Source: Pseudanabaena galeata CCNP1313
GTDB taxonomy: Bacteria; Cyanobacteriota; Cyanobacteriia; Pseudanabaenales; Pseudanabaenaceae
Reading direction: 5' to 3'
NCBI RefSeq assembly: GCF_029910235.1
Contig: NZ_CP112874.1
Span: forward strand, 1-64,000
DNA: 64,000 bases
Positions 52,725 through 60,995 of this stretch are shown piece by piece. A model generated the notes under the pieces. The model saw only the letters and a list, made by a program, of their open reading frames with translations. It was not told the DNA's origin and searched no databases. The position numbers were made by a program, and so were the translations under genes. The first letter of the stretch is position 1; every line of letters starts with the position of its first letter.

Positions 52725-53458
52725 TAATAATCATCCCTAACTGCAAACGTAATCGTTTGTTTAGTCACGACATTAATAACTGTACTTGGTTCAATCACTG
52801 TTACTTGCGGTGCTGTCACATTACCAACTAGCACCGAAGCAGCCGCCCCACCAAGGATATCGATGATCTGCACATTGCCACGCAATACTCCACCAAGGAC
52901 TGCACCTGCGGCTCCACCAATCCCAGCATCGGTCAAAATTGATCCAGCACCAGTTTCGCGGGGATCTTTCATGTCATTAATCAAAGCTGATTCACCCTGA
53001 AGTCTGACAGTTGCACCTCGACTGGTAAACCTTTGGGCGATAAACCTAGAACCTCCCTCAGCAGGTACAAACTGTCCCTCGATTACTGCCCCCGCAGGAA
53101 TCAAGACCGTCCCATTGTTTGCGGCTATGTCTTGGGCAACTAGCAGACTTGCATTAACAGTTTCTCCCTTATTGATGTAGAGAGTATCTTGGCGATTGAT
53201 TTTAGTGGCGATTGTTTGACCAGCAGGCAAACTCAAGGTCGAGCGAAACACTTGAGCAACTTGATTAGGCGATTTAGTTTGTGAAGATTGAGGATTAGAA
53301 AATCGGGGTCGCGTTACCTGTGATTGATATCTAGCTTGCGATCGATACCGAGGAGCCGCAGAGCTTGGACTTGCTATCATTAAAGAAGTTGCTGCTACAC
53401 TAATTAACATGCTGACAGATGAAATAGCAGCTAATTTTGAAATATGTTTAGCGCTCAT
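52724..53458 (-). CDS. Exported protein with glycine-rich segment, unknown function
   Basis: 244 residues. Signal peptide (about 1-34, ending SPSSAAPRYR). An Arg/Gln/Ser-rich region follows, then a beta-rich domain (LSLPAGQTIATKINRQDTLY, NGTVLIPAGAVIEGQFVPAE) recalling exported proteins with a conjugation-type beta domain, then a glycine-zipper-like stretch (ILTDAGIGGAAGAVLGGVLR). It is probably periplasmic or outer-membrane-associated. No family name can be assigned by eye. It has its own terminator; the upstream 353 bp (53459-53811) hold the MITE-like repeat and a perfect palindrome. Confidence 0.78.
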   Translation of the reverse strand: MSAKHISKLAAISSVSMLISVAATSLMIASPSSAAPRYRSQARYQSQVTRPRFSNPQSSQTKSPNQVAQVFRSTLSLPAGQTIATKINRQDTLYINKGETVNASLLVAQDIAANNGTVLIPAGAVIEGQFVPAEGGSRFIAQRFTSRGATVRLQGESALINDMKDPRETGAGSILTDAGIGGAAGAVLGGVLRGNVQIIDILGGAAASVLVGNVTAPQVTVIEPSTVINVVTKQTITFAVRDDY

Positions 53459-53587
53459 AAATGCCTCTTGGGGATGCCAATAGAGTTCTATTTAGATATG
53501 ACTAACTGTGATTTAGTTTTGTTCCGATCGCGATCGCCTTTACCATAACATCAGGAATACCAAAGTACAAAATGGGGCGGTCAGTGC

Positions 53588-53652
53588 TTTGATATTACTG
53601 GGTTTGATTTTTAATTCACAAAAGTGTGATCACACTTTCGTAAATTATTATA
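53588..53652. repeat. MITE-like repeat, inverted relative of 27085-27193
   Basis: Read on the minus strand: a hairpin with ACGAAAGTGTGA/TCACACTTTTGT, then GAATTAAAAATCAAACCCAG and TAATATC. The hairpin apex and the following AT-rich segment match the MITE-like element at 27085; the terminal TACCAGTT ends are not found here. Confidence 0.65.
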
Positions 53653-53727
53653 AGTCAAGAAAATCATGAGCATCTGTTTCTATCAAATCGTCAAAGGCAG
53701 TTGAAGCATAGACTGTTTTTTTGTATA

Positions 53728-53773
53728 GCCAAAAGAGCAAAAGCTTCATGCATGAAGCTTTTGCTCTTTTGGC
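53728..53773. repeat. Perfect 46-bp palindrome
   Basis: A perfect palindrome without loop: GCCAAAAGAGCAAAAGCTTC followed by ATGCAT and its complement. The centre ATGCAT is self-complementary. Such uninterrupted palindromes are normally unstable, so its presence at the 3' end of the ABC permease gene is noteworthy. It can work as a terminator in either direction. Confidence 0.9.
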
Positions 53774-53811
53774 TTGTAAATTCGTGCAATGCAACCCTCA
53801 ATCATGGTGTT

Positions 53812-55551
53812 TCAAACAACTAATTGATATTTGACCTGAGCTAATCGATACAGTGGTCGCCATACCAAACGATTAGTTGTCACAACTAGCAACGACATCA
53901 CAATTGTCGAAGCCAATAAAAGCGGAAAATCACCCACATCAGAGGCTTGTGTGATCGTTGAGCCTAATCCTGTTGCTGTCAGCACCCTACCTTGAAACTT
54001 GACATATTCTCCTGCGATACTCGCGTTCCATGCACCACCCACTGCCGTAATGATCCCCGTCACTAAATACGGAAAAATCCCTGGCAAAATTAGAGTTTTC
54101 CAACGCTGCAAGGGCGAAAGTTTATACACTCGTGCAGCTTCAAAAAGTTCAGAGGGAATGGCTTGCGCCCCCGCAATAACATTAAAAAGGATGTACCACA
54201 TACTTCCTAAAGTCATGAGAATCACTGCGCCAATATCCAGCCCGCCCGCCATATTTCCTAAATACAATAATAGAATCGGAAATAAAGCCGTCGCAGGAAC
54301 TGAAGCGGCTATTTGGACAATTGGTTGTAAAAATTGGGCTAGCTTAGGATTGCGACCGATCGCTACGCCAATGGGAACTGTAATAATCAAAGAAATAATC
54401 AAGACGATAAATACCCGAATAGCCGTAAACAGAGCGCCGATCGCTACTTGTCTCCATGTGCTCAAGGGCATACTACTTAGCAAGGCGATCGCGCTAGATG
54501 TCCCACTCAAAACCATAAAACCCGCTAACCCAACCAATAGCCAGTTAAACCAAGTGATCCATTGTGATGTTTTTTTATGCTGATTAATCAGAGAACTTGG
54601 CGCTTTGTGGCTAAAACTATGATTGACAACTTCGGCGATCGGCATAAACAGGCGATCGCTAATAATTCGCATCGTAGGCGATCGCCTTAAAAAATCTAAC
54701 ACTCGCGATTCTGGTACTTGAGCCGCTTCAACTGTCTCATTCTTAAACTTTTCTGCCCAAGCAATTAGGGGCCGCCACACAAAATAATCAATGATCGTAA
54801 TTATGCCAATTAAAACTGCTAAACCACTAAAAATCGCTAAATTATCCCCTGTATCTGCCGCCGCCTTCAGAAAGGAGCCGAGTCCGGGAAGCGTAAAGTC
54901 ACGATTGGAGAGCGTAAATGATTCTGTTTGCATCAAAAAGAACCAACCACCAGCCACAGACATCACACTATTCCACACTAAACCCACCACCCCCGAAGGA
55001 AGTTCTAATGTCCAGAAACGTTGCCATGCCCCAAGCCGATAAACTTGACTAGCTTCGATTAATTCTTTAGGAATACTACTTAGGGATTGATAGAAACTAA
55101 AGGTCATATTCCAAGTCATACCCGTAAAAATCAGCAGAATCGAAGCAATTTCAATTCCCAATCTCTGCCCAGGAAATAAGCTGACTAGGGCAAGTACAAC
55201 CGCAGGCAAAAATGATAGTACGGGAATTGATTGCAGAATATCTAATAGAGGAATAAGCACCTTTGACCATAGAGTTGAACGATAAGCAACATAGGCATAC
55301 AAAAGGCTAAACACTAAGGAGAATAAATAGGCTGCTAGCATTCTTACTAAGGTTTGCAATGCATAATTTGGCAAAACGCTCAGCGATAGATTAACTACAT
55401 AGCCACTTTCGTATGTACCTGTAAAATTCCTAGCCGTTTGCACAATGATGAATATAAAAGCAATAATCGCCAAAGGCAGTAAGACATCACCAAGGCTCCA
55501 ACGTGCGCTAAATTTTGATTTGGGATCGATCGTGGGCTGATACATAAGCAA
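53812..55551 (-). CDS. ABC transporter permease, duplicated domain (NitT/TauT type)
   Basis: 579 residues made of two BPD_transp_1 permease halves, each with about six helices. The EAA loops are in IPKELIEASQVYRLGAWQRF (first half) and IPSELFEAARVYKLSPLQRW (second half), which dock to the ATPase. The family imports nitrate, sulfonates, taurine or related anions, but the substrate is not given by sequence. The second half resembles SsuC/TauC more closely. The ATPase gene ends 229 bp upstream on the same strand, with two palindromes in between. No substrate-binding protein gene is in the window. Confidence 0.88.
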   Translation of the reverse strand: MLMYQPTIDPKSKFSARWSLGDVLLPLAIIAFIFIIVQTARNFTGTYESGYVVNLSLSVLPNYALQTLVRMLAAYLFSLVFSLLYAYVAYRSTLWSKVLIPLLDILQSIPVLSFLPAVVLALVSLFPGQRLGIEIASILLIFTGMTWNMTFSFYQSLSSIPKELIEASQVYRLGAWQRFWTLELPSGVVGLVWNSVMSVAGGWFFLMQTESFTLSNRDFTLPGLGSFLKAAADTGDNLAIFSGLAVLIGIITIIDYFVWRPLIAWAEKFKNETVEAAQVPESRVLDFLRRSPTMRIISDRLFMPIAEVVNHSFSHKAPSSLINQHKKTSQWITWFNWLLVGLAGFMVLSGTSSAIALLSSMPLSTWRQVAIGALFTAIRVFIVLIISLIITVPIGVAIGRNPKLAQFLQPIVQIAASVPATALFPILLLYLGNMAGGLDIGAVILMTLGSMWYILFNVIAGAQAIPSELFEAARVYKLSPLQRWKTLILPGIFPYLVTGIITAVGGAWNASIAGEYVKFQGRVLTATGLGSTITQASDVGDFPLLLASTIVMSLLVVTTNRLVWRPLYRLAQVKYQLVV

Positions 55552-55599
55552 TCCAGACTAATCATGAATTAGGTGATTTACATTTAGGGTTCTGCGATT

Positions 55600-55663
55600 T
55601 AATAAAGAACCAATTTTTTTAGTGGCGTGGCGAAGCTGCGCCACTAAAAATCGGTTCTTTATT
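55600..55663. repeat. Imperfect long hairpin in the ABC transporter operon
   Basis: AATAAAGAACC and AGTGGCG pair across the centre TGGCGAAGCTG with CGCCACT and GGTTCTTTATT, leaving small mismatches in the A/T-rich middle. It lies between the ATPase and permease genes and may be a transcription or RNA-stability element. Confidence 0.75.
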
Positions 55664-55693
55664 TTACTGCACATCCTTATTACAGAAATTAAC

Positions 55694-55750
55694 GAACCAA
55701 TAAATTGGGGAAAGTGTTGCGAAGCAACACTTTCCCCAATTTATTGGTTC
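55694..55750. repeat. Perfect 27-bp-arm palindrome in the ABC transporter operon
   Basis: Arms 55694-55720 and 55724-55750, loop GAA, tip GTTGC-GAA-GCAAC. It is one of the longest perfect stems in the window and lies 30 bp downstream of the ATPase stop. Confidence 0.9.
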
Positions 55751-55780
55751 AAAGCGGCCCTTTGCACAGTTTATCTTAAT

Positions 55781-57190
55781 CTATTCAGACTCTTCAGTTT
55801 CTGGAGTACTCTCTTCAATAAAAATTTCGCCTGAAGGTTCATCATAGCTAAATAATTCAGCATAGCGTCCCCAATCCATTGCAGTTCGGAGTTGACGTTG
55901 CGCTTCTTTGGTAGTGAAATAGTTTTCTAAAATATCGAGAACTAGTTCTTCAGAAATCCGATGATTGCGCTTAGCCTGTAAAAGCTGACAAATCTGCTGG
56001 ACTAAACGAATATTCTTCTGTAATAGCTCCCGAATAATTGCTTTGCGCTCATCGATATTACTGTTGATGAAATTCTCTCCGATCGCTGACAGTTGAATAT
56101 CACCCTCAGTAATGGCAACTAGTTCCATTAGTTTGCTAGCATCGACAATTGGCAATATATCATCAACCTCCAAGAGAAGTTCTTGAGCTATTCGATATAG
56201 GTCTTTGTCTTGGCGACCTTCAAGCAGTTCGAGTAACCCAGCTACAGAGCCAATGCGGACATGGGGGAGAGATTGGTATTTGGGTTGAGCTTTAGGTTCT
56301 GAAGTAGAAGTCGTAGTCGTGGCGGTCTGAGTTGATAAATCTGGTAGATCAGGATTTGTCAGGATTTTGTAAACTTGATCAACTAGAGCTTGAAATTCGG
56401 GACTCTTGCGATCGCGATAATGGGGGAGTGTAATCGGCAAATCAGCACGAATCCGCCCAGGGTTACGACCTAACACAATCACGCGATCGGCTAGAGTTAC
56501 AGCCTCTTCGATCCCATGGGTCACAATCAAAATTGACTTAGTGGGAATGCGTTTTTCTAACCACAGATCCAGCAACTCAAAGCGTAAGTTTTCTGCTGTT
56601 AATACATCTAACGCCGAAAATGGCTCATCCATACATAACAGTTCTGGCTCCACCGCCAAAGCTCTAGCAAAACCAACACGCTGACGCATCCCCCCTGATA
56701 GTTCCTTAGGGTAAGCATTCTCAAATCCATCTAAACCAATCACATCGATCATCCGCAGGGCTTTCTGCTCTCTGGTATCCTTTGCTTCTCCCTTCGCTTT
56801 TAGTCCAAGTTCTACATTTTCTAGAACAGTTAACCAAGGATACAGCGCAAAATTTTGAAAAACGATCGCTACTCCCGGATTTAGTCCCACGAGCGGACGA
56901 TTGTAATACAACACTTTTCCAGTAGAAGGTGGGATTAAACCTGCAATCATTCGCATTAACGTTGACTTGCCAGAACCTGAAGGTCCTAACAAAGCAATAA
57001 TTTCACCTACTTGCAACTGACAATTAATATTTTCAATAATCGAAATAGTCTGACCATTGGGCTGTAAGTAAGACTTACCAACACCTTCTAAGGTAACAAA
57101 GCTATTTTTTGCGGCATTTTGAACCATAATGTTATCTGTGCAGGTGTTTTGAGCTACATAGATAGGGAAGTTTTCGCTACCCAACCCCAT
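55781..57190 (-). CDS. ABC transporter ATP-binding protein with AAA-associated C-terminal domain (NitT/TauT type)
   Basis: 469 residues. Walker A is GPSGSGKST, the Q-loop is in VFQNFALYPWLTVLENVELG, the signature is LSGGMRQR, Walker B is LLCMDEPFSALD, and the switch His is in ILIVTHGIEEAV. The C-terminal 170 residues are the AAA-associated domain found in cyanobacterial nitrate/sulfonate-type transporters (LLEVDDILPIVDASKLMELV), which likely regulates transport. A better start is at the internal MVQNAAKNSFVTLEG (57126) than at 57190, whose first 20 residues look spurious. The permease gene follows 229 bp later. Confidence 0.9.
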   Translation of the reverse strand: MGLGSENFPIYVAQNTCTDNIMVQNAAKNSFVTLEGVGKSYLQPNGQTISIIENINCQLQVGEIIALLGPSGSGKSTLMRMIAGLIPPSTGKVLYYNRPLVGLNPGVAIVFQNFALYPWLTVLENVELGLKAKGEAKDTREQKALRMIDVIGLDGFENAYPKELSGGMRQRVGFARALAVEPELLCMDEPFSALDVLTAENLRFELLDLWLEKRIPTKSILIVTHGIEEAVTLADRVIVLGRNPGRIRADLPITLPHYRDRKSPEFQALVDQVYKILTNPDLPDLSTQTATTTTSTSEPKAQPKYQSLPHVRIGSVAGLLELLEGRQDKDLYRIAQELLLEVDDILPIVDASKLMELVAITEGDIQLSAIGENFINSNIDERKAIIRELLQKNIRLVQQICQLLQAKRNHRISEELVLDILENYFTTKEAQRQLRTAMDWGRYAELFSYDEPSGEIFIEESTPETEESE

Positions 57191-57404
57191 ACATTATCAG
57201 CTAAGTGCGCTCAGAAATTATTGTGCATTTGTTTTTAATGAATTTATCCCGATTGTTTTGAGTTACCTCTAAATTTCTAGTTGAAGAAAAGTGTAGAAAA
57301 TTTAAGTCTTAAGTTAATCTAAAGTCTATTGTAGATCTTACAAAATATCATTTATTCTTTAGACTTAGAGCAATACAGCTAATTTCCTTTGAATTTCTAA
57401 ATTA

Positions 57405-58673
57405 ATGTCTTATACCCTTCTTTCTGTTCCTTTGGGATCATTTCAAGTAAATGAACTTCTCTTGTCTGAAGATATTTCCGAGACGAAGTTAGCTCAAGGT
57501 TCTCAACATCAGGAGAAATTAGTCAAGTTTTCTCTAATTGTACCTACTTACAATGAGAGTAAGAACTTAGCTAAGTTAGTGGAAATTCTGACTCAACTAT
57601 TAAATAGTTATTTTAACGACTCTAAAGATAATTATGAATTAATTATTGTTGATGATGATAGCCCTGATCTGACTTGGCAAGTTGGATTAGATTTGACGAC
57701 ACATTATCCGCAATTGCGAATAATGCGTCGTCAGGGAGAAAAAGGACTCTCAACGGCTGTGATTCGGGGATGGCAAGCATCGCAGGGAGAGATTCTGGGG
57801 GTGATTGATGGAGATTTGCAACATCCGCCAGAAACGCTGTTGAATATGCTCGATGAAATGGTTAAGGGAGCAGACTTAGTAGTGGCAAGTCGCCATGTCG
57901 AGGGTGGTGGGGTAAGTGATTGGGGATTTATAAGGCGATTTTTATCACGGGGAGCGCAGATGCTGGGCTTGCTGATTTTGCCTAATGTCATTGGTCGAGT
58001 TTCTGATCCAATGAGTGGCTATTTTATGGTCAGACGTAGTGCGATCGCTAACTGTCAGATGAATCCACTGGGTTACAAAATATTAATTGAAGTACTTGGT
58101 CGGGGCAATATTGCGAAAGTTGCTGAGGTTGGCTATGTATTTCAAGAACGTCAAGAGGGTGAAAGCAAAGTAACTTGGCGGCAATATGTAGATTATATTT
58201 TGCATTTACTAAGATTGCGATCGCGTGGTCGAATTACTAAACTACGTGAAAAATTACGAGTTCCTGTCAAACGATTTCTCAAATTTGGACTTGTTGGCTT
58301 TAGTGGAGTGTTTGTCGATATGGCTATCTTCTATTTACTTAGTGATGCCTCTACTCTGGGATGGGGACTAACACGCAGTAAGATAATTGCGGCTGAAGTG
58401 GCAGTTCTCAATAATTTTCTTTGGAATGATCTTTGGACATTTCGAGATCTGGCTGATCAACAATCTGGATGGAGAAAATTAATCAAGCGATTTGTGAAGT
58501 TCAATCTAATTTGTTTAATGGGGATTGGATTGAACTTGCTCATTCTCAATCTCCTTTACAATTATTTTGGTGTCAATAAATATGTTGCTAACCTAATCGC
58601 GATCGCGATCGTCACAATTTGGAACTTCTGGTTTAATCTTAAACTTAGCTGGAGAGTCACCCAAACCAAATAA
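57405..58673 (+). CDS. GT2 glycosyltransferase fused to a GtrA-like membrane domain
   Basis: 422 residues. The GT-A domain (40-265) has SLIVPTYNESKNLAKLVEIL, the UDP/GDP-binding VDDDSPD, and the metal site GVIDGDLQHPPE, and it resembles dolichol- or polyprenyl-phosphate mannosyltransferases. From 285 the GtrA-like domain has four transmembrane segments (FLKFGLVGFSGVFVDMAIFY, LICLMGIGLNLLILNLLYNY). The protein likely makes polyprenyl-phosphate-sugar and helps flip it. The next gene is a GT39-like transferase, the natural user of such donors. Start at 57405 has no strong ribosome-binding site. Confidence 0.9.
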   Translation: MSYTLLSVPLGSFQVNELLLSEDISETKLAQGSQHQEKLVKFSLIVPTYNESKNLAKLVEILTQLLNSYFNDSKDNYELIIVDDDSPDLTWQVGLDLTTHYPQLRIMRRQGEKGLSTAVIRGWQASQGEILGVIDGDLQHPPETLLNMLDEMVKGADLVVASRHVEGGGVSDWGFIRRFLSRGAQMLGLLILPNVIGRVSDPMSGYFMVRRSAIANCQMNPLGYKILIEVLGRGNIAKVAEVGYVFQERQEGESKVTWRQYVDYILHLLRLRSRGRITKLREKLRVPVKRFLKFGLVGFSGVFVDMAIFYLLSDASTLGWGLTRSKIIAAEVAVLNNFLWNDLWTFRDLADQQSGWRKLIKRFVKFNLICLMGIGLNLLILNLLYNYFGVNKYVANLIAIAIVTIWNFWFNLKLSWRVTQTK

Positions 58674-58706
58674 GGTAAACACAAAAAATATAGGATACAA
58701 ATTTTC

Positions 58707-60299
58707 ATGCTAAACACTAAACTTGGAAAGCTGAAGTATTCAGAAAATAATTGGCTTTATATTTTTCTGATCGTTGTCATTATTTTAGGTATTGTAATTC
58801 GATGTATTCATATTGATCATCGTGTGTACTGGGGCGATGAAATTGTTACATCTCTGCGCATGGCAGGTTCTAGTTATGTAGAAGCTATCCAAAACCTTAC
58901 CAACAAATCAATACTAAGTATTTCGGATCTTTTGGTTTATCAACAACCCAGATCCACTTCGGATATGTTTGCCACTGTACAAGGATTGATATCTGAAGAA
59001 CCACAGCACGTTCCTGTATATTTTGTATTAGCACGTCTTTGGATACAATTTTTTGGCAGTTTTGGAAATAGTGTTGTAGTCATTAGAAGCTTTTCTGTTT
59101 TTGTAAGTCTACTATCTTTAGTTTGTTTATACTGTTTATGTATTGAGTTATTTAGATCAAAGTATATAGGATTAATTGCATTAGCAATGGTAGCAGTTTC
59201 CCCCTTTCATTTAGTCTATGCTCAAGAAGCTAGACCTCCTGCCTTGTGGATTCTTAGTATTACTTTATCTAGTACTTTGCTTCTAAGAGCGGCGAGACTA
59301 AATACAAAACTTAGTTGGTCTGCTTATGCTATCTCTGTTGTTCTTAGCCTCTACACCTTTTTATTCTCAATATTAGTTTTTGTTAGTCATGGAATTTATA
59401 TTCTTTTAATGCAAAGATTTCAACTGAATAAAGTTACAAAGTTCTACTTGGTTTCAATGCTTGTTGGTATACTGTTATTTATTCCTTGGCTATTGGTAAT
59501 AATATCCAAATTAAAGGTAATTAACAATGCAACTGGATGGTCTTCAGAAAAAATTGGTTCTTTAAATTTACTTAAAGGTATTTTTAATAATTTTAGAGAT
59601 GTATTTTTTGATATTGGGAAAGGCTATAGTTATTTAACCTTCTTTTTGATAATTATTACAATATTTTCTCTGTATTTTTTGTGGGTTAAAGCCCCTAAAT
59701 CGATTTCTATATTTGTGTTTAGTATTATAGGTGTCACTATTGCCTCGATACTTTTGCCAGACCTTCTTAATGGTGGTGCAGCACGTTCTGGAGCCTCTCG
59801 ATATTTTATAGCCCCTTACCTAGGAATTCATCTATCCCTAACATATTTATTTTACAGATGTACAAATTATTTATCTAAACGGATTAGAATATCTGGGCAA
59901 ATAGTTATTACTTTATTAATATTACTTGGTCTATTATCTTGTATTTCTATTTCCCAATCTGAGCAGTCCTTCAACCAAGCAACCTATAGAAATGGAATAG
60001 CCCTAGCCAATATGATTAATAAATATGACAATCCTCTTGTTATTACGAATGCCAAATATTCAAACAATCTCATTGGAATTATTAATCTTAGTTATAGGCT
60101 AAAGCCTGATTCTCAATTTCAAATGGTTGGTGATGCTAGAGAAAGACTTTCAGAAAGTTCTAAATCAATTTTTATATATGGTGGTGATTCCGATTCGTTA
60201 ATAGATACCGAAAAAACAAAGTATGAACCACAACTAATCTTCGATGATCGTGACAATGAATGCTGTTCTGAAAATCTTTGGTATTTGAAGCCAAGATAG
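58707..60299 (+). CDS. GT39/PMT-like membrane glycosyltransferase
   Basis: 530 residues, AT-rich, about 11 transmembrane helices. The N-terminal loop RVYWGDEIVTSLR carries the Asp-Glu typical of PMT_2/ArnT-type enzymes, and SPFHLVYAQEARPPALWILS matches the second conserved loop. These enzymes take sugar from polyprenyl-phosphate donors, so it fits with the preceding GT2-GtrA gene 33 bp upstream. The C-terminal 130 residues are a soluble domain of low conservation. GC content is lower than neighbours, hinting at transfer. Confidence 0.82.
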   Translation: MLNTKLGKLKYSENNWLYIFLIVVIILGIVIRCIHIDHRVYWGDEIVTSLRMAGSSYVEAIQNLTNKSILSISDLLVYQQPRSTSDMFATVQGLISEEPQHVPVYFVLARLWIQFFGSFGNSVVVIRSFSVFVSLLSLVCLYCLCIELFRSKYIGLIALAMVAVSPFHLVYAQEARPPALWILSITLSSTLLLRAARLNTKLSWSAYAISVVLSLYTFLFSILVFVSHGIYILLMQRFQLNKVTKFYLVSMLVGILLFIPWLLVIISKLKVINNATGWSSEKIGSLNLLKGIFNNFRDVFFDIGKGYSYLTFFLIIITIFSLYFLWVKAPKSISIFVFSIIGVTIASILLPDLLNGGAARSGASRYFIAPYLGIHLSLTYLFYRCTNYLSKRIRISGQIVITLLILLGLLSCISISQSEQSFNQATYRNGIALANMINKYDNPLVITNAKYSNNLIGIINLSYRLKPDSQFQMVGDARERLSESSKSIFIYGGDSDSLIDTEKTKYEPQLIFDDRDNECCSENLWYLKPR

Positions 60300-60359
60300 A
60301 AAAAATTAAAATTGGTTGATTGAGAGTAATAATAGTAGGGTTTACTAAATTTATAACTA

Positions 60360-60911
60360 ATGTTCTCATCAAACATTACATTGCCTACTTGGGTAACTCT
60401 ATCGAGATTAATTGCTGTCCCGATTATTTTTGGACTATTTCTTTGGCAAGATAGCGAACTTAGCCGATTAATTGCTTTAAGTGTATTTATCATCGCCGCA
60501 ATTACTGATTGGCTGGATGGGTATTTAGCAAGAAAACTTAATCAAATAACTGAACTTGGCAAATTCCTTGATCCCCTTGTGGATAAAGTCCTGACGATCG
60601 CCTTATTCTTATTATTTATCGAACTTGGTCAAGTTCCCGCTTGGGCAGTGTTTTTAATTATTACGCGAGAGCTATTGATTACGGCTTGGCGTGGTGCGCC
60701 GAGTGCATCTAGTCAGGAGACTTCTGGCGAAGTTGGTAAACCGCAAATTATTGGCGCTAATTTTTGGGGAAAGGCGAAAACTGTGATGCAAATCGTGGCG
60801 ATCGCCGCTTTATTGGTCAAAATTCCCTATGCGATCGCCTTTTTCTGGATTGCAGTCGCACTTACGTTAATTTCTGGCATTCTCTATGTTGTGCCAGCAT
60901 CAAAGGACTAG
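60360..60911 (+). CDS. pgsA: CDP-diacylglycerol-glycerol-3-phosphate 3-phosphatidyltransferase
   Basis: 183 residues, four to six transmembrane helices. The CDP-alcohol phosphotransferase signature DGx2ARx8Gx3Dx3D is complete in DWLDGYLARKLNQITELG, then KFLDPLVDK. The enzyme makes phosphatidylglycerophosphate, the precursor of phosphatidylglycerol, which photosystem II needs. Length is normal. A perfect hairpin starts at its stop codon. Confidence 0.95.
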   Translation: MFSSNITLPTWVTLSRLIAVPIIFGLFLWQDSELSRLIALSVFIIAAITDWLDGYLARKLNQITELGKFLDPLVDKVLTIALFLLFIELGQVPAWAVFLIITRELLITAWRGAPSASSQETSGEVGKPQIIGANFWGKAKTVMQIVAIAALLVKIPYAIAFFWIAVALTLISGILYVVPASKD

Positions 60912-60964
60912 TTATAATCCAATGCGCGGTCTTGCTGTTGGCAAGACCGCGCATTGGATTATAA
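60912..60964. terminator. Perfect 24-bp-arm hairpin after pgsA
   Basis: Arms 60912-60935 and 60941-60964, centre TGTTG, beginning at the pgsA stop and ending five bases before the ATG at 60969. It argues that the next gene starts further in, at 60996. Confidence 0.9.
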
Positions 60965-60995
60965 TTAAATGAGTTGCGGTTGGAGTAAGGTTCTC

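Noticed and set aside
53999-54583. 194-codon frame antisense to the ABC permease
   Set aside because: It lies wholly within a well-supported gene, and its composition is a mirror of transmembrane codons.
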